The notes under the pieces are model-generated. The model saw only the letters and a program-made list of their open reading frames with translations. It was not told the DNA's origin and made no database searches. This document shows, piece after piece, positions 1 to 8,867 of a stretch of 46,530 nucleotides of DNA; the stretch's first letter is position 1, and every line of letters begins with the position of its first letter. Position numbers and translations under genes: made by a program. The stretch covers positions 1-46,530 of the forward strand of contig JANQGW010000205.1 of NCBI GenBank assembly GCA_028282905.1. The letters are read 5' to 3'. The stretch comes from Sedimentisphaerales bacterium (lineage in GTDB: Bacteria; Planctomycetota; Phycisphaerae; Sedimentisphaerales; Anaerohalosphaeraceae).

Positions 1-1571
1 AGTACATTGCCCTCAAAGGTCAGTGTTTTTTCCGGGTACGGTGCCGGTTTAGGCGTATTGGCCGCCAACCGCGGGCGATTGACCTCGCGAGCTTTCAGCA
101 ATTCTTCAACGACGCCCCGTCTTAACGCATTCAGTGTTGAAGCCGCAAAGAAATAGACTTGCGACGTTTCAATCTGAACATCCGAACAGGTAAACGGCGT
201 ATTGCCCAGTTTGGAAAGTTGCTTTTGGGCAGTTGCTGTTGCCTGTTCAGGCTTTTGAGCAAGCTGTTTTTCAACAGCCATTTCAAAAACCGCCTCATTG
301 CTGTCTTCGTCAACCGCCTTGACGGAAACACCGGTCTCTGTCTCTTGCAGGGTTATCCCAACGGCAATCTTTCGCGAACCAGCGGGCGTTTTTAGCTGTT
401 TGGCAAAGGCGTGATCGTAATTACGATACAATTCAAGCTCCACTTTCAAGCCGTCCATTTTCTGTGGATAAATGCGCCCACTGTCAACACGGTTAATGAC
501 TGTACCGCACAGGTTTTGCGCGTCATCAAAAAAGCAGATGCCGTCACCGTTATGCAGTTCAATATTGCCGGAAAGTCCAAACCAATCCGTGCCGATACCT
601 GCAATTGCTCCCACCGGCTCGCCTGTTGATTTGGGCGTATCGGGCGAGCCCATTTTTTCAGCCCGGCCGGTCACGCCGTATTTGGTAAAGCCACGATTAA
701 ACGTCTTTTGCGGATTGGGTGTAAAACTCAACGAAACCTGGCCGGAAGAACTTTTCTTCAGGCCCTTCTGCTCAAGAATCGCATCCAGCTGCGGCCGATA
801 GAAGCCGACGATATTGGCGACATAAGCCGCGTCCTTAAGCCGCCCTTCTATCTTAAACGAGGTGATGCCCGCCTCCAGCAAATCCTCAAGATGCGCTGAC
901 AAATTCAAGTCTTTCAGCGACAGCAGGTAACGGTCTTTGGTGATTAAGTTGTCCGAGGCGTCCTTTAGCGTATAACGCCGACGGCACGGCTGAGCACAGG
1001 CCCCGCGGTTGCCGCTGCGACCACCTAATGCAAAACTCATATAACACTGCCCGCTGGCGCCGACACACAATGCCCCATGCACAAAACTCTCCAATTCAAC
1101 CGAAGTTTCTTTGCGGACAGCGGCAATCTGATCAACCGTCAGTTCCCGCGCCAGAATCACCCGCGAAAACCCAACCTCTTCCAGAAACTTCACCTTCTCC
1201 ACAGACGCATTATTCGTCTGCGTACTGGCAATCAATGGTATAGGCGGCAAATCCAGTCCCAGCAAGCCCATGTCCTGAATGATCAGCCCGTCAATGCCAA
1301 TCTCGTAGAGCTGGTCAATCAGGTCTTTTGCCTCAGCCAATTCGTCATCGGTCAAGATCGTATTCAGCGCGACATACACCCGCACATAATACGTATGCGC
1401 CAGCTCAACCACTCGGCGGATATCGTCTAAACTGTTGCCCGCCGCGGCCCGCGCGCTAAACTGCGGCGCACCAATATACACCGCATCGGCACCACACAAA
1501 ATCGCGGCCTCAGCACAATCAAAATCCCGCGCCGGAGCTAACAGTTCAATTGTATTAATATTCCCATTCAT
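1..1571 (-). CDS. U32 family protein with DUF3656-type C-terminal region, RlhA-like (3' end outside window)
   Basis: Read by translating the minus strand from 1571; about 523 codons are present with no stop, so the C-terminus lies beyond position 1. It opens with ELLAPARDFDCAEAAILCGADAVYIG, the usual U32 N-terminus, split here as ELLAPARD and GADAVYIG. The U32 signature is ESFVHGALCVGASGQCYMS, followed by RGACAQPCRRRY with the clustered cysteines thought to bind an Fe-S centre, and later SFKIEGRLKD. The long region after about residue 330 suits the RlhA (YdcP) branch, which hydroxylates C2501 of 23S rRNA using prephenate-derived chemistry. TrhP-type members act on tRNA and are shorter. The ATG at 1571-1569 overlaps the stop of the upstream HEPN-like gene (ATGA). 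The family call is firm; the exact RNA target is inferred from architecture. Confidence 0.88.
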   Translation of the reverse strand, partial: MNGNINTIELLAPARDFDCAEAAILCGADAVYIGAPQFSARAAAGNSLDDIRRVVELAHTYYVRVYVALNTILTDDELAEAKDLIDQLYEIGIDGLIIQDMGLLGLDLPPIPLIASTQTNNASVEKVKFLEEVGFSRVILARELTVDQIAAVRKETSVELESFVHGALCVGASGQCYMSFALGGRSGNRGACAQPCRRRYTLKDASDNLITKDRYLLSLKDLNLSAHLEDLLEAGITSFKIEGRLKDAAYVANIVGFYRPQLDAILEQKGLKKSSSGQVSLSFTPNPQKTFNRGFTKYGVTGRAEKMGSPDTPKSTGEPVGAIAGIGTDWFGLSGNIELHNGDGICFFDDAQNLCGTVINRVDSGRIYPQKMDGLKVELELYRNYDHAFAKQLKTPAGSRKIAVGITLQETETGVSVKAVDEDSNEAVFEMAVEKQLAQKPEQATATAQKQLSKLGNTPFTCSDVQIETSQVYFFAASTLNALRRGVVEELLKAREVNRPRLAANTPKPAPYPEKTLTFEGNV

Positions 1572-2755
1572 TTCAATTCTTCTTGAATATAGGCTATTCC
1601 ATTAAGAATAAGAGAATTCATTATTCCTAAATCAACAATCAAACGAGAAAGATGATATATTTTCTTACTGTCAATATCTGAATGTAAAAAGCACCCACTA
1701 AAAAGATTTATTTCTGATAATTTACGATCTCGAGTTTCTGTAATATCTGAAAGCTTGCTAACAAAATCTTGGTCTAAGATGGCCGTATTATTTAGTTCTT
1801 GACATTTTAAGTTATACTCTTTAACTGCCTCAGAATATAACTCGCCCTCTTCATCATTATACATATCTGGGAAATAGAGAGGTATTCGATGAGCGACTGG
1901 GTGTCTTAAGTCGCACAGTTCACGATACCAAGGTTTTAATCTTTCTAAATAAAGCTTACCCTTCAATACATCATACTTCTCATACTTCTTAGCAAAGCCA
2001 TTTCTTATATAGTTATAAAAGCCAATTTTTTTTAAGTCTTCATACTTATTTCTTTCAACTTCATAATCCTTGTCTTCAAATGCAATAACGAAAGCCAAGC
2101 AGTCTACAATTGCATAAATATTTGCATAAGACGCATTTATAGCTTGGTCTAAAATAGCATCTTCTTCTCTATTTAGTGCTTCAATTCGGCTGTGTTGATA
2201 AATCTGTGAAATATCATCAATATTCTTCTTTAACATAAACAAACGACGAGAAACACCATATTCAAGAAAATCCTTCGCATCCTGAGATTTCAGGGCAACA
2301 GAAAAACGCATGACTATTTTAATTATATCATACAATAAAGTGCCCGCATAAAAGATGTCTGAACAAGTTATGCTTGAATATTTACGTAAAAAGAAGATAT
2401 CAATTTCTTCGATTGAAAACTTTGTATTACCCTCAATCAGTTTATTAAATAATAGTAATTGAATTGAGTCGTAGATTTGAAGAAGAGGATTACACAATGC
2501 AATTCTTGCAATAATTTCATTCAATGTTTTATGATAATCACCACTATTATCTTTAATACCAAAACGATTGTATGTCTTTACAATATCAGAGTATTCCCCA
2601 GCACTGAAGCCAGGCATGCTTCCTGCATCAACCTTTGACAATCCATGTCGCGAAAGCGGAATTAAATCCACTTGTTCCAACAATGTATTCAGCAAAGATG
2701 TAATCTCTGAAATATCATCATCAGAAAGAGTAATTTTTATTTTTTCATCAATCAT
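1568..2755 (-). CDS. HEPN-like protein of unknown function, AT-rich
   Basis: A 395-residue soluble, mostly helical protein that I cannot assign to a named family. Residues 284-289 read RHPVAH, an R-x4-H motif of the kind that forms the active site of HEPN ribonucleases, in the context ELCDLRHPVAHRIPLYFP near the end of a predicted helical region. HEPN proteins are often toxins, abortive-infection factors or RNA-processing enzymes; that is family knowledge, and membership here is inferred from the motif and helix content only. The gene is clearly AT-richer than groEL and the U32 gene either side, which suggests acquisition. Its stop overlaps the start of the U32 gene by four bases, so the two may be translationally coupled. 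A perfect inverted repeat lies just upstream at 2810-2829. Confidence 0.6.
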   Translation of the reverse strand: MIDEKIKITLSDDDISEITSLLNTLLEQVDLIPLSRHGLSKVDAGSMPGFSAGEYSDIVKTYNRFGIKDNSGDYHKTLNEIIARIALCNPLLQIYDSIQLLLFNKLIEGNTKFSIEEIDIFFLRKYSSITCSDIFYAGTLLYDIIKIVMRFSVALKSQDAKDFLEYGVSRRLFMLKKNIDDISQIYQHSRIEALNREEDAILDQAINASYANIYAIVDCLAFVIAFEDKDYEVERNKYEDLKKIGFYNYIRNGFAKKYEKYDVLKGKLYLERLKPWYRELCDLRHPVAHRIPLYFPDMYNDEEGELYSEAVKEYNLKCQELNNTAILDQDFVSKLSDITETRDRKLSEINLFSGCFLHSDIDSKKIYHLSRLIVDLGIMNSLILNGIAYIQEELK

Positions 2756-2809
2756 TCTTCAACCTTCTGTTTTTCTTCATGCTCTTCATGTTAAATATCT
2801 GTGCTAAGC

Positions 2810-2829
2810 TTTGCCAAATAACTGGCAAA
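2810..2829. promoter_or_regulatory. Inverted repeat upstream of HEPN-like gene
   Basis: TTTGCCA-AATAAC-TGGCAAA has perfect 7-base arms and lies 55 bases before the start codon of the HEPN-like gene, between it and the groEL terminator. It may be an operator or a small hairpin. No partner regulator is encoded next to it. Confidence 0.3.
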
Positions 2830-2835
2830 AACCAA

Positions 2836-2869
2836 AAAAAAGGCCCGACTGAATCGCCGGGCCTTTTTA
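2836..2869 (-). terminator. Rho-independent terminator of groESL
   Basis: Arms AAAAAAGGCCCG (2836-2847) and CGGGCCTTTTTA-side (2858-2869) pair around a 10-base loop. Read on the minus strand, 13 bases after the groEL stop, the stem is followed by a U-run. The A- and T-flanks make it nearly symmetric, so it could also act on the other strand. Confidence 0.85.
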
Positions 2870-2881
2870 GAGTCTGACGGT

Positions 2882-4525
<1,644 letters not shown>

Positions 4526-4562
4526 CTATTCTTGAGTCCTTGAGTTTTGTGTTCCTGAGTTC

Positions 4563-4850
4563 TTATTCAACAATCGCCAGAATATCCGACTCGTCCATAA
4601 TCAGCAATTCTTTTGCGCCAACCTTAACTTCGGTGCCCGCATAGCTGGAAAACAGCACTTCCTGTCCCTTTTTGACGGTCATTTCGCCTCGGCTGCCGTC
4701 ATCAAGCTGCTTGCCGTCTCCGACGGAAACGATCTTGCCACGCTGGGGTTTTTCCTGCGCCGAACCCGGCAAAACAATGCCGCCGGCCGTAATCGCTTCA
4801 GCCGCCAACCGCTCTACAATCACCTTATTTCCCAAAGGTCGAATCTTCAT
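4563..4850 (-). CDS. groS: Co-chaperonin GroES
   Basis: A 95-residue protein with standard GroES features: MKIRPLGNKVIVERL at the N-terminus, a mobile loop region TAGGIVLPGSAQEKPQ, and the ending ELLIMDESDILAIVE. It caps the GroEL ring. It is the first gene of the groESL operon and is preceded by the ribosome binding site AGGAGAG. Upstream lies both a sigma-54-type and a sigma-70-type promoter match, and no CIRCE element (TTAGCACTC-N9-GAGTGCTAA) was seen, so HrcA control is not supported. Confidence 0.97.
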   Translation of the reverse strand: MKIRPLGNKVIVERLAAEAITAGGIVLPGSAQEKPQRGKIVSVGDGKQLDDGSRGEMTVKKGQEVLFSSYAGTEVKVGAKELLIMDESDILAIVE

Positions 4851-4945
4851 ACGTCTCTCCTGTTATCTATGGTTATTCATTTTCTCTTTTTTTAAGTCCC
4901 AGGCAACCGCCCTGAGCTTTTTTACCACTTATGGCTCAAAGATTT

Positions 4946-4960
4946 GCAAACACCGTGCCA
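4946..4960 (-). promoter_or_regulatory. Sigma-54 (-24/-12) promoter upstream of groES
   Basis: On the minus strand the bases read TTTTGGCACGGTGTTTGCAA, a full match to TGGCACG-N4-TTGC, the sigma-54 consensus including the GG and GC dinucleotides at the correct spacing. It points at groES, with the start of transcription expected some 80 bases before the start codon. No bound activator (NtrC-type protein) is encoded in the window, and the activator binding site is not identified. Confidence 0.65.
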
Positions 4961-5000
4961 AAACATTCTCAAGCCCTTCCCTGAAATCCACTAAAGCATT

Positions 5001-5028
5001 ATTATATATAGACTTACAAAATGGCCAA
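5001..5028 (-). promoter_or_regulatory. Sigma-70-like promoter upstream of groES
   Basis: On the minus strand TTGGCC, a 16-base spacer and a perfect TATAAT (5006-5001) lie about 150 bases before groES. It is upstream of the sigma-54 match, which would give groESL a housekeeping promoter as well. Confidence 0.5.
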
Positions 5029-5278
5029 AGATGGCTATCTTATACCAAACTCCCAAAAAGGCATGCTCACCAAGCATAACCCTGCCACCTTGGCAGAACG
5101 ACACTGTCAGCAAACCCGAATAAAGTCCGAAAGTATCTTGGCTGAAAAAGTGTAGAAACCTCACAGGTTTCGGACCTTCCGAAACTTCAATAAAACACTA
5201 TTATTACTACTATTAACACCGTTTATAGTCTGTCACAGCCATTCCATTGAAAAGGAGGACGTTCAAGAAAAAATTGGC
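5029..5278. other. Non-coding control region between groES and the IclR gene
   Basis: The roughly 530 bases between the two divergent genes (4851-5381) hold no credible open reading frame. Apart from the promoters listed separately, the notable content is a cluster of related inverted repeats at about 5125-5185. I see no riboswitch or tRNA here. Confidence 0.6.
5155..5185. promoter_or_regulatory. Overlapping inverted repeats, candidate IclR operator
   Basis: GAAACCT-CAC-AGGTTTC (5155-5171) overlaps GTTTCGGA-CCT-TCCGAAAC (5167-5185). A further half-site, GTCCGAAAG, begins at 5125. The arms share the core GTTTCGG/CCGAAAC. IclR-family proteins bind palindromes as dimers or tetramers, and this cluster lies about 100 bases before the promoter of the adjacent IclR gene, so it is a reasonable operator. 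It could also fold as alternative hairpins in RNA. Confidence 0.45.
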
Positions 5279-5307
5279 TTGACAGAAACTCCGTAACGTG
5301 GTAATTT
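5279..5307 (+). promoter_or_regulatory. Sigma-70-like promoter of the IclR-led operon
   Basis: A perfect TTGACA (5279-5284), a 17-base spacer and TAATTT (5302-5307) precede the IclR gene by about 75 bases. This is the best promoter match seen before the operon. Confidence 0.6.
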
Positions 5308-5381
5308 TTTAATATACAGACCGACGTTTGATATATAGAACTTCATGAAAGAGTCGAAAAACGCAGGAAACTTACAATATT

Positions 5382-6167
5382 ATGATAGAATCCAGTGATA
5401 AGACGAATAACGACTCCAATTACCATGTCCCAAATTTAAAACGGGCACTGCAGGTAATCGAGTTGTTAGCGGAAAATCGCGACGGCATGACACTTTCGGA
5501 AATCGTTGAGACCCTCGCCCTGCCCAAAAACAGCATTTTTCGCATCACAGCCACATTAGTGGACACTGGTTATCTTCTAAGAGACGAAGACAGCAAGAAG
5601 TTTATGCTTTCCCGAAAACTGCTGCTGATCGGCAGTTCGGCGGTTTCAGAGTACAGCCTGGTTGAAAAGTCATTCGATATTATGTGTCAACTGCGTGATA
5701 TCGTGAAGGAAACAGTCCTGATCGGCACGATTGCCCGAAGCGAATTTATCGTCATGGAGCAGGCCGTCAGCAGTTATCCTTTTAAATTCACACTGGATAT
5801 CGGTTCGCGGGTGCCCCTGCACGCAGCCGCTCCGGCCAAGGCCATCTTAGCCTATCTTCCGGAAAAGCAACTGGAAGAATTGTTCAAGATCATGCCTTTT
5901 ACAAAATACAACCAGCGAACTATTACAACCCCGGAAGATTTCCGCGTTGAAATTAACGATATTCGCCAACTCGGCTACGCCCTTGACCGGGCCGAAGAAC
6001 TGGACGGCGTTCACTGTATTGGCGCCCCGATCTTCGACCGCTACGGCAGCCCCGTCGCGGCTATCTGGACAACGGGACCAAGCGAACGCCTGCCGGAAAG
6101 CTCGTTTGATGTTCTCGGGCCGCAGGTGAAAGAACATGCTGACAGAATTTCACAACGCCTTCGATAA
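5382..6167 (+). CDS. IclR family transcriptional regulator
   Basis: A 261-residue regulator. Residues about 17-80 form the winged helix-turn-helix (LKRALQVIELLAENRDGMTL, then LPKNSIFRITATLVDTGYL). Residues about 95-255 form the effector-binding IclR domain, with the typical stretch GVHCIGAPIFDRYGSPVAAI. It is the first gene of the operon that includes the acyltransferase, DhaKL and LsrF-like genes, with 17 bases to the next gene. Regulators in this position usually respond to a pathway substrate or intermediate and repress or activate their own operon. The ligand cannot be told from sequence. Palindromes at 5155-5185 are the candidate binding site. Confidence 0.93.
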   Translation: MIESSDKTNNDSNYHVPNLKRALQVIELLAENRDGMTLSEIVETLALPKNSIFRITATLVDTGYLLRDEDSKKFMLSRKLLLIGSSAVSEYSLVEKSFDIMCQLRDIVKETVLIGTIARSEFIVMEQAVSSYPFKFTLDIGSRVPLHAAAPAKAILAYLPEKQLEELFKIMPFTKYNQRTITTPEDFRVEINDIRQLGYALDRAEELDGVHCIGAPIFDRYGSPVAAIWTTGPSERLPESSFDVLGPQVKEHADRISQRLR

Positions 6168-6184
6168 CGGAGCTTATATATAAT

Positions 6185-7132
6185 ATGACTGATAACAGAC
6201 TCAAATCCGTCTCTGACCTGGTTGGCATCGCCGGCCAGCTTCCGGCAACAACCATTCTGATTCCGGGCGGCGACCGCATTGAAGATATCAAACTGGTTGA
6301 CACCGCCAGGGATTTCGGCATTATCAAGCAGGCGATTCTGGTCGGCGATGAAGCAAAGATACGCGAAAATGCCGATAAGCTCGGCGTGACGCTTGAAAAA
6401 GACATTGTCATCGCCGGCACGGATGAAACCATCGGCGGCCAAACCATCGAGCTGGTCAACGACGGACTGGTCGATATTGTTCTTAAAGGCGGCATTTCTA
6501 CACCGATCATCAACCGGGCGATGCTGAAACTGGCCGTCCGGTCAACCGTCAGCCTGGCGAGCATTTTTGACGCCGACCCGATTGCCAACGGCCGTCCAAT
6601 GATTCTGACCGATGCAGGCGTGACCACTGTTTGCAGCCAGGACCGTATGATCGACATGATTCTTAATTCCGTCGAACTGGCCCGGACGGTCATGGAAATT
6701 GACCGGCCGAAAGTCGCAATCCTTTCCGCCAACGAAAAACAGATTCCGTCACTGCCTTCAACGGCCATGGGACTGGAACTGGCGCAAATGCAGTGGGACG
6801 ATGCAATTGTGTGCGGCCCGCTTTCATTTGACTTGGCAACGGATCCAGAATCGGTTGAGGTCAAGGGAATGCCCGATGTACCAAACGCCGAAATCGTCGC
6901 CGGCCATGCCGATATCCTGGTGTGCCCCGGCATTGACGCGGCCAACGTGCTCTACAAAACCGTTACCGCGATGACCAAATACGGACAGGCCTCGATCGCC
7001 GGTGTTACCCTTGGATTCAAGGTGCCCTACATCATCCTTTCCCGCTCCGACAGCCTTGCCACCCGCCTTGAATCGGTTTCGCTGTGCAGTATTTACGCCC
7101 GGCGGCATCAACCGCAGCCGTCACAGGCATAA
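6185..7132 (+). CDS. Phosphate acetyl/butyryltransferase family protein (PTA_PTB)
   Basis: A 315-residue cytoplasmic enzyme of the family that swaps CoA and phosphate on acyl groups (acyl-CoA + Pi to acyl phosphate + CoA). Family features include the N-terminal LVDTARDFGIIKQAILVGD, the central GLVDIVLKGGISTPIINRAML, DAGVTTVCSQDRMIDMILNS, and the C-terminal GHADILVCPGIDAANVLYKT. The length suits the single-domain PTA/PTB type rather than the large Pta with a DRTGG domain. The start has a GGAG about 12 bases upstream. In this operon the obvious donor is acetyl-CoA made by the LsrF-like enzyme, giving acetyl phosphate; that link is inference. The acyl chain preferred is unknown. Confidence 0.88.
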   Translation: MTDNRLKSVSDLVGIAGQLPATTILIPGGDRIEDIKLVDTARDFGIIKQAILVGDEAKIRENADKLGVTLEKDIVIAGTDETIGGQTIELVNDGLVDIVLKGGISTPIINRAMLKLAVRSTVSLASIFDADPIANGRPMILTDAGVTTVCSQDRMIDMILNSVELARTVMEIDRPKVAILSANEKQIPSLPSTAMGLELAQMQWDDAIVCGPLSFDLATDPESVEVKGMPDVPNAEIVAGHADILVCPGIDAANVLYKTVTAMTKYGQASIAGVTLGFKVPYIILSRSDSLATRLESVSLCSIYARRHQPQPSQA

Positions 7133-7175
7133 TAATACAAAGTAAACGATCATTTTTGAAAAGCAAATAACTACG

Positions 7176-7478
7176 ATGACTGAAGAAGACACAATGTATT
7201 GGCAGTTTACGATTTCCGTTTCGGATTGTGCCGGCGCGATGACCAGCGTTGCGGCGGCTTTCAGCAATGAAGACGTCAACATCGACATTACGGTCGGTAA
7301 AAGCTTGCCGTCCGGCGAAAACGGCCTTGTTATCATCGGCTTTGAAAGCAGCACCGAGGTCAAGGATATTCTGGTTCGCCGAATCGAGCGACTGACCAAG
7401 GTCATCAGTTTACAGCATCAACCATCGACATTAAAAGAGGTATCCGAGAATATCTCAGAACAGATAAAACACATTTAA
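7176..7478 (+). CDS. ACT-domain-like small protein
   Basis: A 100-residue protein with the ACT pattern: a beta strand (WQFTISVSDCAGAM), then a helix TSVAAAFSNEDVNIDITVG, then strands around ENGLVIIGFES and an amphipathic C-terminal half. ACT domains bind small ligands, usually amino acids, and control a partner enzyme or act as stand-alone sensors. The start at 7176 has no strong ribosome binding site; an in-frame ATG at 7194 is an alternative. It lies between the acyltransferase and the VOC gene, so it may be a regulatory subunit of an operon enzyme. The specific partner is unknown. Confidence 0.7.
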   Translation: MTEEDTMYWQFTISVSDCAGAMTSVAAAFSNEDVNIDITVGKSLPSGENGLVIIGFESSTEVKDILVRRIERLTKVISLQHQPSTLKEVSENISEQIKHI

Positions 7479-7496
7479 TTTCTAAGGAGTTAGACA

Positions 7497-7811
7497 ATGG
7501 CTACATTTCATCATTTCGGCGTTCCGGTTCAGAACCAACAGGAAAACGAAATCTATATCGAAGCCGGCAAGGTCTTTATCACTGACGCTGACAGTCACCC
7601 GTATCACAGCGAGTTTCTGCGTTTTGAAGACGACAGTCCGATGCACGCAGACGTGATCAACAACCCGCACGCGGCGTTCATGGTTGACAGTCTGGAAGAA
7701 GCCCTCCAAGGCCAGAACGTCATCATCGAACCGTTTGACGCAACCGAAACGCTTCGCGTGGCATTCATCAACGATAACGGCGCCGTGATCGAACTGATGC
7801 AGCAGATCTAA
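7497..7811 (+). CDS. VOC-fold (glyoxalase/bleomycin resistance superfamily) protein
   Basis: A 104-residue protein with the spacing of a half-size VOC unit: HHFGVPV at the N-terminus, NPHAAFMVDSLEEALQG in the middle (typical H-x-AF-VDSLEEAL strand-helix) and the final strand GAVIELMQQI. The N-terminal histidine, the middle histidine and the late glutamate sit where metal ligands lie in VOC isomerases, epimerases and glyoxalases. A good ribosome binding site (AAGGAG) sits just upstream. In the lsr pathway the step before LsrF is catalysed by LsrG, an isomerase of a different fold that is absent here. This protein could fill an analogous isomerase role, which is inference only. Confidence 0.72.
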   Translation: MATFHHFGVPVQNQQENEIYIEAGKVFITDADSHPYHSEFLRFEDDSPMHADVINNPHAAFMVDSLEEALQGQNVIIEPFDATETLRVAFINDNGAVIELMQQI

Positions 7812-7850
7812 ATTGTTTAAAACAATCACAAATAAAGTGAGGACCCAAAA

Positions 7851-8852
7851 ATGAAGATGAAAAAATTTATCAATGATCCGATGAATCTGACACCGGAACT
7901 ATTAGAAGGATTTGAAATTGCCTGCGGCGATAAAATGGCTATTCAGTCGGAAAAGCTCGTTGTTCGGGCCACGCCGAAAGATGAAAGCAAAGTCGCTTTG
8001 GTCACACTCGGCGGCGCCGGCCACGAACCGGCTCTGAGCGGTTTTGTCGGCGAAGGCCTGCTGGACGTCAGCGTTGTCGGTGACATTTTCGCCGCTCCCG
8101 GCCCCCCGAAGGTACTGGAAGCCCTCCGCATGATGAATCGTGAAGCGGGGATTCTGTTTATCGTGCTCAACCATGCCGGGGACGTGATGAGTGCCAACAT
8201 GGCCATGGAAATGGCGGAAAAAGAAGGCATTAAGGTCAAGATGATCCTGACGCATGAAGATATTGCTCCGGGCATCGACACCCCCATCGAAGATCGCCGA
8301 GGGTTGGTCGGGTGTGTGCCGCTGTATAAAATTGCCGGTGCTGCTGCTGAAGCGGGCAAGAGCCTTGATGAGATTTATGAAATCTCCGAACGGTTCAATA
8401 ACAATATGGCCACACTGGCGGTTGCGATGAATTCTGCCACCCATCCGTCCACGGGCGACTGCCTGTTTGAACTGCCGGATGATGAGATGGAAATCGGCAT
8501 GGGTCAGCACGGCGAAGCCGGCACAGGCCCGACAAAGATTCTCAATGCTGATGACACCGCAAAGGTCATGGCCGACCGTTTGGCCGCCGCTATTGACGCC
8601 AAAGAAGGCGACCGCCTGATGGTGATCCTCAACGGCGCCGGTGCCACAACCCTGATGGAACTGTTCATTGTGCTTCGCGGCGTGAAGAAGTTCCTCGACA
8701 CAAAGGGCATCGAAATCGTCACCTCTCGCGTCGGTGAATTCCTGACGGTTCAGGAGATGGCCGGTTTCCAGATGTTCTTCGCAAAAATGGATAACGAGCT
8801 GCTGGACCTGTGGAACGCTCCCGGCGACTCGCCTTATATGACAGTACGTTAA
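7851..8852 (+). CDS. DhaK-type dihydroxyacetone/ketose kinase, substrate-binding subunit
   Basis: A 333-residue DhaK-fold protein. LGGAGHEPALSGFVGEGLLD (residues 53-72) matches the GGGSGHEP loop and EIGMGQHGEAG (215-223) carries His220, equivalent to the histidine that binds the substrate carbonyl covalently (His218 in E. coli). Asp111 matches the catalytic Asp109. The E. coli KNYTGD motif, whose Lys104 contacts dihydroxyacetone, reads LNHAGD here, so that lysine is a leucine (residue 106), and GSGHEP has become GAGHEP. The substrate may therefore differ from dihydroxyacetone; related kinases act on erythrulose. GAGGA lies 9 bases before the start. DhaL follows after 15 bases. No DhaM phosphodonor gene is in the window. 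Confidence 0.9.
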   Translation: MKMKKFINDPMNLTPELLEGFEIACGDKMAIQSEKLVVRATPKDESKVALVTLGGAGHEPALSGFVGEGLLDVSVVGDIFAAPGPPKVLEALRMMNREAGILFIVLNHAGDVMSANMAMEMAEKEGIKVKMILTHEDIAPGIDTPIEDRRGLVGCVPLYKIAGAAAEAGKSLDEIYEISERFNNNMATLAVAMNSATHPSTGDCLFELPDDEMEIGMGQHGEAGTGPTKILNADDTAKVMADRLAAAIDAKEGDRLMVILNGAGATTLMELFIVLRGVKKFLDTKGIEIVTSRVGEFLTVQEMAGFQMFFAKMDNELLDLWNAPGDSPYMTVR

Positions 8853-8867
8853 TTCACGGGTAGAACA

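Noticed and set aside
4851..5150. CIRCE/HrcA element upstream of groES
   Set aside because: No TTAGCACTC-N9-GAGTGCTAA pattern was found on either strand.
7497..7811. LsrG, the isomerase that works with LsrF
   Set aside because: LsrG has an antibiotic-biosynthesis-monooxygenase fold; this protein shows VOC motifs instead.
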